DNA of 64,000 nucleotides from Belnapia arida (GCF_016773205.1 NZ_JAETWB010000013.1:59430-123429); one strand, 5' to 3'; positions 51,871 to 60,805 are shown, counted from the stretch's first letter. Program-made: numbers and translations. The notes: generated by a model from the letters alone, not told the origin.

Positions 51871-52620
51871 TCAAGCCGTGATCCCGCCGTCCACGTGGAT
51901 CACCTGGCCCGTCACGTAGCCGGCCGCCGGCGAGGCGAGGAAGGCGATCGCCGCCGCCACGTCCGCCGGCTCGCCCAGCCGGCGCAGCGGGATGCGGGCG
52001 ATCCGCTCCTCGAAGGCCTTGGGGTCGAGCGCCGCATGCGCCCCCGCATCCTTCTTCGTGAAGCCCGGCGCCACCGCATTCACCGTCACCGCCGGCGCCC
52101 ATTCGATGGCCAGCGCCCGCACCAGCGCCTCCATCGCCGCCTTGGCCGCGGCGGAAGCGGGGAAGAGCGGCTGCTCCAGCCGGAAGACATGGGCGACGAA
52201 GGAGGAGACGGCAATCAGCCTGGGCGCATTCCCCCGCGCCAGATGCGGCCCTGCCGCCCGCGCGAGCCGGAGGAAGGCGAAGGCGATCGCATCGTGGCTC
52301 GCGGCGAAGGCGGCATCGGAGAGCGTCCCGGCCGGCGTCCGGTCGGCGAAGCCGGCATTGGAGACGAGCACGTCGAGCCCGCCCATCCGCGCAGCGGCCT
52401 CCTCCACCAGCGCCCCCGGCGCCGCCGGCTCGGCGAGGTCGGCCAGCAGCACATGCGCCTCCGCGCCTGCGGCCCGCACCGCCTCGGCGACGCGCTCCGC
52501 CCCCTCGCGGTTCTTCCGCGTATGGACGGCGATGGCCACCCCCGGCCCAGACAGCGCCCGGCAGGTGGCCGCCCCGATGCCGCTCGCCGCGCCGGTGACC
52601 AGGTAACGCCGCTCCGCCAT
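51871..52620 (-). CDS. SDR-fold protein lacking the catalytic tyrosine
   Basis: A 249-residue classical short-chain dehydrogenase by fold: nucleotide motif LVTGAASGIGAAT, NAG motif VLVSNAGFADR, and the C-terminal PGFTKKDAG and YVTGQVIHVDGG. The active-site segment, however, reads PLFPASAAAKAAMEAL: the lysine is present but the residue four positions before it is Ser, not Tyr. The catalytic Ser lies in VSSFVAHVF. Either the activity is altered or the protein binds rather than converts its ligand. It precedes the ABC importer operon by 76 bases. Confidence 0.85.
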   Translation of the reverse strand: MAERRYLVTGAASGIGAATCRALSGPGVAIAVHTRKNREGAERVAEAVRAAGAEAHVLLADLAEPAAPGALVEEAAARMGGLDVLVSNAGFADRTPAGTLSDAAFAASHDAIAFAFLRLARAAGPHLARGNAPRLIAVSSFVAHVFRLEQPLFPASAAAKAAMEALVRALAIEWAPAVTVNAVAPGFTKKDAGAHAALDPKAFEERIARIPLRRLGEPADVAAAIAFLASPAAGYVTGQVIHVDGGITA

Positions 52621-52771
52621 GCTCCACCCCCTTTATCCGCCCGGCCATGATGCGGCCGCCGGGGCGCCGGCGGAAGCGCCACCGCTCCGGCGTGGTGCCG
52701 GCGGAGAGGCCATGCCAGCATCCGGTCGGCGACGGAGAGCGCCTTCAGCAAGCTCATTTCGGAGGAACACC

Positions 52772-53752
52772 ATGAAGACCTTGTCACGCCGGGGCATCTT
52801 CGGCGCCCTCGGGTGCCTCTGCGGCACCCATCTCGGATTGCAGGCCACGCCCGTCCAGGCCCAGACCGGCTGGCTGCCCCCCGCCCCCGCCGACCGCTGC
52901 CCCAGCCGCTGGGGCCCCAACGACCGACGCGGCGCCATGAACCTGATGACGCCCGACCGCGCCAAGCGCGCCGCCGGGCTGATCCGGACCGGCGAGATCG
53001 TCGAACTGGGCCAGACGCTGTCGCAGCAGATGCCCTTCTTCGGCACCCGCCGCTTCGACCAGCACCTGAAGCAGATGTTCATGAACCCCGAGGCCAACCG
53101 CCGCGGCTCCAACGAGGAGGTGGTGGTGGCCGAGATCGGCCAGGTCGGCACCCAGCTCGACATGTTCCCGCACCAGACGATCGGCGACGAGACCTATAAC
53201 TGCGTCAAGGTGCCAGGCATCTCCTCGCGCGGCGGCTTCACCGAGATGGGCGTCGATACCGTCGGCACCATCTTCACCCGCGGCGTCCTGCTGGACATCG
53301 CCGCGCTCAAGGGCGTGCCGGTGCTGGGCGACACCTACGAGATCACCGTCGCCGATATCGAGCAGGCGCAGCAACGGCAGAACATCCGCATCGAGGAGGG
53401 CGATGCCGTGCTCTTCCACACCGGCTGGGGCACGCTCTGGGCGCGCGACAACGCGCGCTACGTCCGGTCCTGCCCGGGCATCGGCATCGCCGCGGCGCAA
53501 TACGTGATCCAGCGGAATCCGATCCTGATGGGCGCCGACAACTGGCCGGTGGAGGTGTCGCCGAACTCCGACCGCAACATCAGCCTCCCGGTCCACCAGA
53601 TCGCGCTTGTGGTGAACGGCGTGCACCTGCTCGAGAACATGAAGCTTGACGTCCTGGCGCAGCGCGGACAGGGCGAGTTCGCACTCATGGTGCAGCCGCT
53701 GAAGATCAAGGGCGGCAGCGGCAGCACCGTCGCCCCCAGCGCGCTGTTCTGA
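52772..53752 (+). CDS. Cyclase-family hydrolase, exported
   Basis: A 326-residue protein of the putative cyclase/kynurenine formamidase-like family (PF04199), with a twin-arginine-like leader (MKTLSRRGIFGALGCLCGTH). The family metal motif usually reads HxGTHxDxxxH; here the corresponding stretch is QVGTQLDMFPHQ, with Gln in place of two histidines, as in one common sub-branch. HTGWGTLWARDNARY and GADNWPVEVSP are further family blocks. It hydrolyses an amide or lactone-like bond; the substrate is unknown. GGAGGA precedes the start. Confidence 0.83.
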   Translation: MKTLSRRGIFGALGCLCGTHLGLQATPVQAQTGWLPPAPADRCPSRWGPNDRRGAMNLMTPDRAKRAAGLIRTGEIVELGQTLSQQMPFFGTRRFDQHLKQMFMNPEANRRGSNEEVVVAEIGQVGTQLDMFPHQTIGDETYNCVKVPGISSRGGFTEMGVDTVGTIFTRGVLLDIAALKGVPVLGDTYEITVADIEQAQQRQNIRIEEGDAVLFHTGWGTLWARDNARYVRSCPGIGIAAAQYVIQRNPILMGADNWPVEVSPNSDRNISLPVHQIALVVNGVHLLENMKLDVLAQRGQGEFALMVQPLKIKGGSGSTVAPSALF

Positions 53753-53760
53753 GCCTGCCG

Positions 53761-53789
53761 CCGGGGGCGGGTTGCCGGCCCGCCCCCGG
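53761..53789 (+). terminator. Strong hairpin after the cyclase-family gene
   Basis: CCGGGGGCGGG (53761-53771) and CCCGCCCCCGG (53779-53789) form a perfect 11-base-pair stem with a 7-base loop, 9 bases past the stop codon. There is no T-run, so termination may be partial or factor-assisted. Confidence 0.5.
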
Positions 53790-53831
53790 CCCGTCATCCT
53801 CCGCCGCCTTGCCATCCAGGAGGAAACACGC

Positions 53832-54842
53832 GTGGTGCTGACGGTGCTCGAGCCCGAGGGGCTGTACCCGGATACCATCCCCGAGCAGGAGATCCTCGGC
53901 CCCGGGGTCCGCATCATCCGCGGCAACGCCAAGACCAGCATCGCCGAGCTGCCCGACGAGATGCTCGCCGAGGTGGACGGGCTGATGACGCTCCGCATGT
54001 GGGTCCCGGCCGAGCAGATCGCCCGCTTCCCGAAGCTGAAGGTCATCGTCCGCATGGGCGTCGGCTATGACCGGGTGGACCGCGCCGCCGCCGCCGCGCG
54101 CGGCATCACCGTCTGCAACCTGCCCGACTACGGCACGCAGGAGGTGGCGGAGTTCGCCGTTCTCCTGGCGCTGTCGCTGCGCCGCGGCCTCATCCTCTAC
54201 CACGACACCCAGCGCGGGCCGGACCCGGCGCCCTGGGCGGTGATGCAATCCCCGCTGCACCGCCGGCAGGAGGTGCAGACCTTCGGCATCCTCGGCCTCG
54301 GCCGCATCGGCTCGGCGGCGGCGCTGCGGGCCAAGGCCTTCGGCTACCGCGTCGTCTTCTACGACCCGAACCAGCCGAACGGATGGGACCGCGCGCTCGG
54401 CATCCAGCGCGTCCGCAGCATGGACGAGCTGCTGGCCCAGTCCGACGTGCTCTCCATCCACTGCCCGCTGACCCGCGCGACGCGTGGCCTGATCGGCGAG
54501 CGGGAGCTGCGCCTGCTGCCGAGGAACGCCGTGGTGGTGAACACAGCCCGCGGCCCCATCCTCGACATCGACGCGCTGGAGCGGGTCCTCCGCGACGGCC
54601 ACCTCGCCGGTGCCGGCCTCGACGTCATCCCGGGGGAGCCGCCGGCCGAGCCCTTCCCCTCCCTTCTCCGCGCCTACCGCGCAGGGGAGGAGTGGCTGCG
54701 CGGCCGCCTGGTCATCACCCCGCACATCGCCTTCCACACGCCGGAGGCCTGGCGGGACATCCGCATCAAGAGCATCGAGACGATGCGCGACGTGCTGGTC
54801 GAGGGCCGCAACACCAATGTCATCCCGCCCGGGAGCGAATAG
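53832..54842 (+). CDS. C-terminal-binding-protein-like D-2-hydroxyacid dehydrogenase
   Basis: A 336-residue NAD-dependent dehydrogenase of the D-isomer 2-hydroxyacid family. Nucleotide motif GILGLGRIGSAAALRAKAFG; catalytic Arg in NTARGPILDIDAL, Glu in the GEPPAEP segment and His in ITPHIAFHTPEAW. The GTG at 53832 is used as start because GGAGGAAAC lies just upstream; a second GTG follows. It resembles CtBP-type bacterial enzymes of unknown substrate. Confidence 0.87.
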   Translation: MVLTVLEPEGLYPDTIPEQEILGPGVRIIRGNAKTSIAELPDEMLAEVDGLMTLRMWVPAEQIARFPKLKVIVRMGVGYDRVDRAAAAARGITVCNLPDYGTQEVAEFAVLLALSLRRGLILYHDTQRGPDPAPWAVMQSPLHRRQEVQTFGILGLGRIGSAAALRAKAFGYRVVFYDPNQPNGWDRALGIQRVRSMDELLAQSDVLSIHCPLTRATRGLIGERELRLLPRNAVVVNTARGPILDIDALERVLRDGHLAGAGLDVIPGEPPAEPFPSLLRAYRAGEEWLRGRLVITPHIAFHTPEAWRDIRIKSIETMRDVLVEGRNTNVIPPGSE

Positions 54843-54943
54843 GGCCCGCGGCCCCCGTCCTGCTTGAACCGCTCCAGGCACTGCATGCATCCTGGCAGTA
54901 CCGCCCAGGTCCCAAGGGCGGCTCAGGCGGAGGTGAAGGTGCC

Positions 54944-55501
54944 ATGCAAAGGCTCGATCGCCGATCAGTTCTCGCCTTCGGGATGGCGGCATCGGCCGCC
55001 GCCCTGGCGCCGGGCCGCGCCCTCGCCCAGGCCCCTGCGGCGGGGTCCGCCGAACAGCGGCTTCGGGAGCGCGGAATAGAGCTGCCCAGGTCGGGCGCCC
55101 CGGTCGCCAACTACGTCCCAGCCGTGCGGACCGGAAACCTGGTCTACCTCGCCGGCACGGGCCCTATCAGGCCCGACGGCACCTTCGCCACCGGCAAGGT
55201 CGGGAAGGACGTATCGGTGGAGGAGGCGTACCAGCATGCGCGCCTCACCGGCCTGGTGCTGCTGTCGGCGCTGCGTGGGGCAGTGGGCAGCCTCGATGCC
55301 GTGACCCGGGTGGTGAAGGTGCTCGGGATGGTGAACGCGGTGCCGGAGTTCACCGACCACCCGAAGGTCATCAACGGCTGCTCTGACCTGTTCGTGGAGA
55401 TCTTCGGCGATCGCGGGCGACACGCACGCTCGGCCGTCGGGATGGGATCCCTGCCCTTCGGCATCAGCGTCGAGATCGAGGCGATCTTCGAGGTCGCCTG
55501 A
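54944..55501 (+). CDS. RidA/YjgF-family protein with export leader
   Basis: A 185-residue protein with a twin-arginine-like leader (MQRLDRRSVLAFGMAASAAAL) and a trimeric RidA-type domain (LVYLAGTGPIRPDG, then VTRVVKVLGMVNAVPEFTDH and GRHARSAVGMGSLPFGISVE). The usual enamine-deaminase Arg is probably in RHARSAVG. A leader is uncommon in this family, so it may act in the periplasm on a reactive imine. Confidence 0.85.
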   Translation: MQRLDRRSVLAFGMAASAAALAPGRALAQAPAAGSAEQRLRERGIELPRSGAPVANYVPAVRTGNLVYLAGTGPIRPDGTFATGKVGKDVSVEEAYQHARLTGLVLLSALRGAVGSLDAVTRVVKVLGMVNAVPEFTDHPKVINGCSDLFVEIFGDRGRHARSAVGMGSLPFGISVEIEAIFEVA

Positions 55502-55591
55502 GGCAGATTCCTGCTCCCACCTCCGAGCAGGGTCCATTGGCCGCCATTGGGCAGGCCAAGCACGAGAAGGGCGGGACAGCTGCGCATGGCC

Positions 55592-55612
55592 CGGGCCCTC
55601 CGAAGGGGCCCG
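55592..55612 (-). terminator. Hairpin between convergent RidA-like and MATE genes
   Basis: CGGGCCC (55592-55598) and GGGCCCG (55606-55612) form a 7-base-pair GC stem with a 7-base loop, three bases after the MATE stop. No T-run is present. It could end transcription from either side. Confidence 0.4.
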
Positions 55613-55614
55613 CC

Positions 55615-57033
55615 TCATGCGCCGGCGAAGGCTTCTCCTTCGCGCGACGCCACGGACAGCCGCCGCCAGCGCAGCAGCAGCAGCCCGGCGACCAGCCCGA
55701 CGCCGGCCGCCAGCCCCAGCCAGATCCCCGCCGGCCCCACACCCGCCCAGACCGCGAGGCCGAGCCCGACCGGCATCCCCACCCCCCAATAGCCGAGCGC
55801 CGCCATCAGCATCGGTACCTGCGTGTCCTTCAGCCCGCGCAGCGCCCCGGCCGCCACCACCTGCACCCCATCGGTCAGCTGGAACAGGCCGGCGATGGTC
55901 AGCAGCCCCGCCGCCATGGCAGCCACCGCCGCGGCCTGCGGCTCCGCCGCATCGAGGAAGGCCCAGGCGATCGGCCGCGCCCCGAGCACGAACAGCGCCG
56001 CCATCACCAGCATGAAGCCGGCCCCGAGCCCGATCGCCACCCAGCCGGCCCGCCAGGCCCCGGCCGCATCGCCCCGCCCGGCCATGATGCCGACCCGCGC
56101 CGTCGCCGCCTGGCCGATCCCCATCGGCACCATGAAGCTGAGCGCCGAGACCTGCAGGGCGATGGCGTGCGCCGCGACGGCAGCGGCGCCGAACCAGCCC
56201 ATCGCCAGCGCCGCCGCACTGAACACGCCGATCTCCAACAGCATCTGCCCGCTGATGGGGAGGCCGATGCGGAAGACCTCCCGCAGCCGCGGCCAGTCGA
56301 TCCGCCAGAACCGCCCGAGCAGCCGGAAGCGCCGGAGCCGCCGGTCCCGCGCAATCAGCACGAGCAGCGCCCCCAGCATCAGCAGGTCGGCGAGCGCGCT
56401 GGCGAGCCCGGCCCCGACCACCCCGAGCCCCGGCCACCCATAGGCGCCGAAGACCAGCAGCCAGGCCAGCGGCGCATTGGCGATGACCGCCGCCCCCGTC
56501 ACCCAGAGCGCCGGCCCCGGCCGGTCCATGGCGGCGAGGAAGCCGCGCAGCACGATGAAGCCGGAGAAGGGAATCAAGCCCCACATCATCGCCCGCAGAT
56601 AGGCCCCGGCGCCCGCCGCCAGCGCCGGCTCCTGCCCGAGCGCCAGCAGGACCCGCTCGCCATGCCAGAGCAGCAGCAGCGAGGGCACGAGCAGGACGAC
56701 CGTCGCCACCAGCGCGCTCCGCGCCCCGCGCCGCATCTCCCGCACCCAGCCGCGCGCGGCCCCGCCGCGCCGCTGGCCCATGCCGCGCGCCTGCGCCATC
56801 ACCGGCGCCGCGGCGAAGGCGGTGCCGAGCGCCGGCGCCATCATCAGCCAGTAGAGGTTGGCCCCGAGCGTCCCCGACGCCAGCGCCTCGGTCGAGAACC
56901 AGCCGAGGATGAGCGCATGGGTGGCCGCCATCGCATGCTGGCTCACATTGGTCAGCGCCAGGGGCCAAGCCAGCCCGATCGTCGCGCGCGCCTCGGCCCA
57001 CCAGCCGGGGCCGCGTGTTTCCATCCCTATCAT
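55615..57033 (-). CDS. MATE family efflux transporter
   Basis: A 472-residue membrane protein with twelve helices in two related halves (ATIGLAWPLALTNVSQHAMA and FRIGLPISGQMLLEIGVFSA). MATE proteins export cationic drugs and toxins using Na+ or H+ gradients. ATG 57033 (or 57024) is the start. It is divergent from the alpha/beta hydrolase gene. Confidence 0.92.
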   Translation of the reverse strand: MIGMETRGPGWWAEARATIGLAWPLALTNVSQHAMAATHALILGWFSTEALASGTLGANLYWLMMAPALGTAFAAAPVMAQARGMGQRRGGAARGWVREMRRGARSALVATVVLLVPSLLLLWHGERVLLALGQEPALAAGAGAYLRAMMWGLIPFSGFIVLRGFLAAMDRPGPALWVTGAAVIANAPLAWLLVFGAYGWPGLGVVGAGLASALADLLMLGALLVLIARDRRLRRFRLLGRFWRIDWPRLREVFRIGLPISGQMLLEIGVFSAAALAMGWFGAAAVAAHAIALQVSALSFMVPMGIGQAATARVGIMAGRGDAAGAWRAGWVAIGLGAGFMLVMAALFVLGARPIAWAFLDAAEPQAAAVAAMAAGLLTIAGLFQLTDGVQVVAAGALRGLKDTQVPMLMAALGYWGVGMPVGLGLAVWAGVGPAGIWLGLAAGVGLVAGLLLLRWRRLSVASREGEAFAGA

Positions 57034-57152
57034 GCCGGGGGATGTAGTCGCTCCCGGCCCGCTTGGCACATGACGATCCGCCGGAGGGTAGTGGAATAGG
57101 GCCGCTTCCGCGCTAGGCTGGCATCAAAGACCCATCCAGCGAGGAAGACCCA

Positions 57153-58199
57153 ATGCACCGCCGCGCGATGCTCGCCGCCCCCCCTGCCCTCGCCGCCGCC
57201 TCCCTGCTGCCCGCCGCCGCCGGGGCCCAGGGGCCGGCGGTGCAGACCGAGGAGTTCATGGTTCCCTCCAAGGATGCGGGGATCGAGCTGTTCCTCCGCA
57301 ACAAGCACCAGGAGGGATTGCAGCCCCGGCCGGACCGCACGCTGCTCTTCGTCCACGGCGCCACCTACCCGGCCAGCACCGCCTTCGACCTGCCGCTCGG
57401 CGGCCTCTCCTGGATGGACTACATCGCCGGCCGCGGCTTCGATGTCTGGTGCCTCGACCTGCGCGGCTATGGCCGCAGCACCCGCCCCCCGGAGATGGCG
57501 CAGCCGCCCGAGGCCAGCCAGCCGCTCGTCCGTGGCGAGACGGCCGTCGCCGACATTGCCTCGGCCGCCGCCTTCATCCGCCAGCGCCGCGGCCTGCCGA
57601 AGATCGTCCATATGGGCTGGTCCTGGGGCACCAGCCTGATGGCCCGCTTCACCGCCGACAACCCCTCGCTCGTCGAACGCCTGGTCCTCTACGCCCCGCA
57701 ATGGCTGCGCGACGAGCCGAGCCTGGCCGCCGCCGGCACCTCCGGCGAGCTCGGCGCCTATCGCTACGTGACGCAGGCCCAGGCCCGCGAGCGCTGGATG
57801 ACCGGCGTGCCGGAGGCCAGGCGTGCCGCCCTCATCCCCCCCGGCTGGTTCGAGCACTGGGCCGGCGTCACCTGGGCGACCGACCCGGAGGGCCAGCGCC
57901 GCAACCCGCCCGCGCTCCGTGCCCCGAACGGCGTGGTGCAGGACGGCCGCGAGTTCTGGCAGGCGGGCAAGCCCTTCTACGACCCGGCCAAGATTACCGC
58001 CCCGACCCTGCTGGTGGTCGCCGAATGGGACCGCGACACGCCGCCGGCGCTGGCCAACACCCTCTTCCCGCTGCTGACCGCGAGTCCCGGCAAGCGCCTG
58101 GTCCAGCTCGCCGAGGGGACCCATAGCATCGTCATGGAGCGCAACCGCGGCGCGCTCTTCCAGGCGGTGCAGGTCTTCCTCGAAGAAGCCATCACCTGA
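57153..58199 (+). CDS. Alpha/beta hydrolase, exported
   Basis: A 348-residue hydrolase with a twin-arginine-like leader (MHRRAMLAAPPALAAAS). The oxyanion segment is LLFVHGATYPAST; the nucleophile elbow is HMGWSWGTS (G-x-S-x-G); the acid is in VVAEWDRDTPPA and the catalytic His in LAEGTHSIVMERN. Substrate unknown; it acts in the periplasm if exported. Confidence 0.9.
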   Translation: MHRRAMLAAPPALAAASLLPAAAGAQGPAVQTEEFMVPSKDAGIELFLRNKHQEGLQPRPDRTLLFVHGATYPASTAFDLPLGGLSWMDYIAGRGFDVWCLDLRGYGRSTRPPEMAQPPEASQPLVRGETAVADIASAAAFIRQRRGLPKIVHMGWSWGTSLMARFTADNPSLVERLVLYAPQWLRDEPSLAAAGTSGELGAYRYVTQAQARERWMTGVPEARRAALIPPGWFEHWAGVTWATDPEGQRRNPPALRAPNGVVQDGREFWQAGKPFYDPAKITAPTLLVVAEWDRDTPPALANTLFPLLTASPGKRLVQLAEGTHSIVMERNRGALFQAVQVFLEEAIT

Positions 58200-58209
58200 C
58201 AGAGCCGCC

Positions 58210-58515
58210 ATGCGCCTGTCCCTCGCCCTTCTCGCCTGCTCCCTGCCGATGGCGGCCGCCGCGCAGGAGGCCTCGGTCCGCATCACCAACCGGGGCGCCC
58301 GCGCCATCAACGAGATCTACGTCGCCTCGGCCGGGGTGAATGCCTGGGGCGAGGACAGGCTCGGCAGCAGGACTCTTGGCTCCGGCGCCAGCCACCTCGT
58401 CGCCCTGCCACCCGGCCAATGCGTGAACGACATCCGCATCGTCCTCGACGGCGGCGAGGCGAGGGAGCGCCGCCGGTTCAATACCTGCGCCCAGGGCGAC
58501 CTCGTCTTTCCGTAA
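58210..58515 (+). CDS. Small exported protein, conserved in Acetobacteraceae
   Basis: A 101-residue protein with a signal peptide (MRLSLALLACSLPMAAAAQ) and a small beta domain (VRITNRGARAINEIYVASAG and PPGQCVNDIRIVLDGGEARE). Cys in GQCVND and NTCAQG probably form a disulfide. Family function unknown; similar short proteins occur widely in this bacterial family. It follows the hydrolase stop by ten bases, in the same operon. Confidence 0.75.
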   Translation: MRLSLALLACSLPMAAAAQEASVRITNRGARAINEIYVASAGVNAWGEDRLGSRTLGSGASHLVALPPGQCVNDIRIVLDGGEARERRRFNTCAQGDLVFP

Positions 58516-58578
58516 CGGCACGCATCGTTGACAGACAGGGTCCGGAGAACGACGTTCACGTCAGCGGGAGTAATCGCC

Positions 58579-60369
58579 ATGGCCAGTTCCGACCAGACCA
58601 AGAAGTCCTTCAAGCTGCGCAGCCAGCGCTGGTTCGACGACCCGGAGGACCCGGGCATGACCGCGCTCTATGTCGAGCGCTTTCTCAATTTCGGCATGAC
58701 CCGCGGCGAGCTGCAATCCGGCAAGCCGATCATCGGCATCGCCCAGACCGGAAGCGACATCGCCCCCTGCAACCGCCACCACCTGGCGCTGGCCGAGCGG
58801 GTGAAGGCTGGCATCCGTGACGCCGGCGGCATCCCGCTCGAATTCCCGATCCACCCGATCCAGGAGACCGGCAAGCGCCCGACCGCGGCGCTCGACCGCA
58901 ACCTGGCCTATCTCTCGCTGGTCGAGATCCTGCACGGCTACCCGATGGACGGCGTGGTGCTGACCGCCGGCTGCGACAAGACGACGCCCGCCGTGCTGAT
59001 GGGCGCGGCGACGGTCAACATCCCCGCCATCGTCCTCTCCGGCGGGCCGATGCTCGACGGCCACTGGAAGGGCCGGTTGACCGGCAGCGGCACCATCGTC
59101 TGGGAAGGCCGCAAGCTGCTCGCCGAGGGCAAGATCGACTATGACGGCTTCATGGAGCTGGTCGCCTCCTCCAGCACCAGCGTCGGCCATTGCAATACCA
59201 TGGGTACGGCGCTCTCGATGAACTCGCTGGCCGAGGCGCTGGGCATGTCCCTGCCCGGCTGCGCCGCCATCCCCGGCCCCTACCGCGAGCGCGGCCAGAT
59301 CGCCCACGCGACCGGCAAGCGCATCGTCGAGATGGTCCACGAGAACCTGCGCCCCTCCGACATCCTGACGCGCGAGGCCTTCGAGAACTCGATCGTCGCC
59401 GCCTCCGCCCTCGGCGCCTCCACCAACTGCCCGCCGCATATCCTCGCCATTGCCCGCCACATGGGCGTCGAGCTGAAGATCGAGGACTGGGACCGCATCG
59501 GCCACGACATCCCGCTGCTGGTCGATTGCCAGCCGGCCGGGCGCTTCCTCGGCGAGGCCTTCCACCGCGCCGGCGGCGTGCCCGCGGTGATGAAGGAGCT
59601 GCTGAACGCCGGCAAGCTGCATGGCGGGGTGATGACCGTCACCGGCCGCAGCCTCGCCTCCAATGTCGAGATGCTGGAGGAGCCGGACCGCGAGGTGATC
59701 CGCCACTACAGCGTGCCGATGAAGGAGAAGGCCGGCTTCGCCATCCTGTCGGGCAACATCTTCGACAGCGCGGTCATGAAGATCAGCGTGATCGACAAGG
59801 CTTTCCGCAACCGTTTCCTGTCGAACCCGCCCAACGTATTCGAGGGCAAGGTCGTCGTCTTCGAGGGGCCGGAGGACTACCACGACCGCATCGAGGACCC
59901 CTCGCTCGGCATCGACGAGCACACCGTCCTCGTCATCCGCAATTGCGGCCCGGTCGGTTATCCCGGCAGCGCCGAGGTGGTGAACATGCAGCCGCCCGCG
60001 GCGCTGCTGAAGGCCGGCATCGACAGCCTGCCCACCATGGGCGACGGGCGGCAGAGCGGCACCTCGGCCAGCCCCTCCATCCTCAATGTCTCGCCCGAGG
60101 CGGCGGTCGGCGGCGGCCTCGCCCTGCTGAAGTCGGGCGACCCGATCCGCATCGACCTCAACACCCGCAAAGTCGACCTGCTGATCCCCGAGGATGAGCT
60201 GGCCGCCCGCCGCGCCGCCTGGCAGCCGCCCAAGCTGGTCAACAAGACCCCCTGGGAGGAGATCCAGCGCAGCATGGTCGGCCAGCTCGGCACCGGCGGC
60301 TGCCTGGAGCCGGCGACACTTTACCTCGACGTGTTGAACACCCGCGGCGAGAGCCGCCACAACCACTGA
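58579..60369 (+). CDS. IlvD/Edd-family sugar-acid dehydratase
   Basis: A 596-residue dehydratase of the dihydroxy-acid/6-phosphogluconate dehydratase family, sugar-acid branch (arabinonate, xylonate, fuconate and similar). Fe-S-cluster cysteines sit in LTAGCDKTTPAVLMGA, VGHCNTMGTALSMNSLAEA and the SIAPCN-like IAPCNRHH; the C-terminal GPVGYPGSAEVVNMQPP is also present. It converts an aldonate to a 2-keto-3-deoxy acid. The following SDR and FAH genes are the expected next steps of a non-phosphorylative route. Start at 58579 is the first in the conserved frame. Confidence 0.9.
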   Translation: MASSDQTKKSFKLRSQRWFDDPEDPGMTALYVERFLNFGMTRGELQSGKPIIGIAQTGSDIAPCNRHHLALAERVKAGIRDAGGIPLEFPIHPIQETGKRPTAALDRNLAYLSLVEILHGYPMDGVVLTAGCDKTTPAVLMGAATVNIPAIVLSGGPMLDGHWKGRLTGSGTIVWEGRKLLAEGKIDYDGFMELVASSSTSVGHCNTMGTALSMNSLAEALGMSLPGCAAIPGPYRERGQIAHATGKRIVEMVHENLRPSDILTREAFENSIVAASALGASTNCPPHILAIARHMGVELKIEDWDRIGHDIPLLVDCQPAGRFLGEAFHRAGGVPAVMKELLNAGKLHGGVMTVTGRSLASNVEMLEEPDREVIRHYSVPMKEKAGFAILSGNIFDSAVMKISVIDKAFRNRFLSNPPNVFEGKVVVFEGPEDYHDRIEDPSLGIDEHTVLVIRNCGPVGYPGSAEVVNMQPPAALLKAGIDSLPTMGDGRQSGTSASPSILNVSPEAAVGGGLALLKSGDPIRIDLNTRKVDLLIPEDELAARRAAWQPPKLVNKTPWEEIQRSMVGQLGTGGCLEPATLYLDVLNTRGESRHNH

Positions 60370-60376
60370 CGGGTGC

Positions 60377-60403
60377 GGCCATATCCATTTCATGGATATG
60401 GCC
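60377..60403. repeat. Perfect 12-base inverted repeat after the dehydratase gene
   Basis: GGCCATATCCAT (60377-60388), TTC, ATGGATATGGCC (60392-60403). It is markedly AT-richer than its surroundings and begins 8 bases after the stop codon. No T-run follows. It may be an operator (a regulator-binding palindrome) or a hairpin for transcript processing. Confidence 0.75.
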
Positions 60404-60495
60404 CATCCACCCTTTGCCATTTGCGCTGCGGCGCAACAGCCCTATCTCTCTTCGCAACGGGTGGCCATCGCGCCGCCCACCGAGGAGAGACTTCC

Positions 60496-60744
60496 ATGCG
60501 CAACCCCATGATGCCGCTTGCCGCCGCGCTGCTGCTCGGCCTGGCTGCGCCCGCCCTGGCGCAGCAGGCCCCGGAGGAGAGCACCGCGGCCCGGACGCTG
60601 GCGCAGAATGCCCGCGTCTCCGTCTACCAGGCCATGGCCACCGAGGCGGGCCGGGTGCCCGATGCCGCACCGTCCGTGGCGGTCACCTATCCCCGCAATC
60701 CGCCGGCCCGGCGCCTCGCCATCGCCAGCAACCAGACCCGCTGA
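60496..60744 (+). CDS. Small exported hypothetical protein
   Basis: An 82-residue protein with a clear signal peptide (MRNPMMPLAAALLLGLAAPALAQQ) and a ~58-residue low-complexity mature part (TAARTLAQNARVSVYQAMAT, then VTYPRNPPARRLAIASNQTR). No family was recognised. The GAGGAGAG ribosome-binding site upstream and normal codon use support expression. Confidence 0.65.
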   Translation: MRNPMMPLAAALLLGLAAPALAQQAPEESTAARTLAQNARVSVYQAMATEAGRVPDAAPSVAVTYPRNPPARRLAIASNQTR

Positions 60745-60758
60745 CCCGCCCCCCCGGG

Positions 60759-60805
60759 TTGACGCCAGCCGCCCGGCCGTGATCATGACCCCCGGAATAC
60801 GGGGG
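60759..60805 (+). promoter_or_regulatory. Possible promoter and leader hairpin for the SDR-FAH unit
   Basis: TTGACG (60759-60764), 16 bases, GATCAT (60781-60786) resemble a sigma-70 promoter. A hairpin CCCCCG/CGGGGG (60789-60794 and 60800-60805) lies just before the ribosome-binding site and ATG at 60813. Confidence 0.35.
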
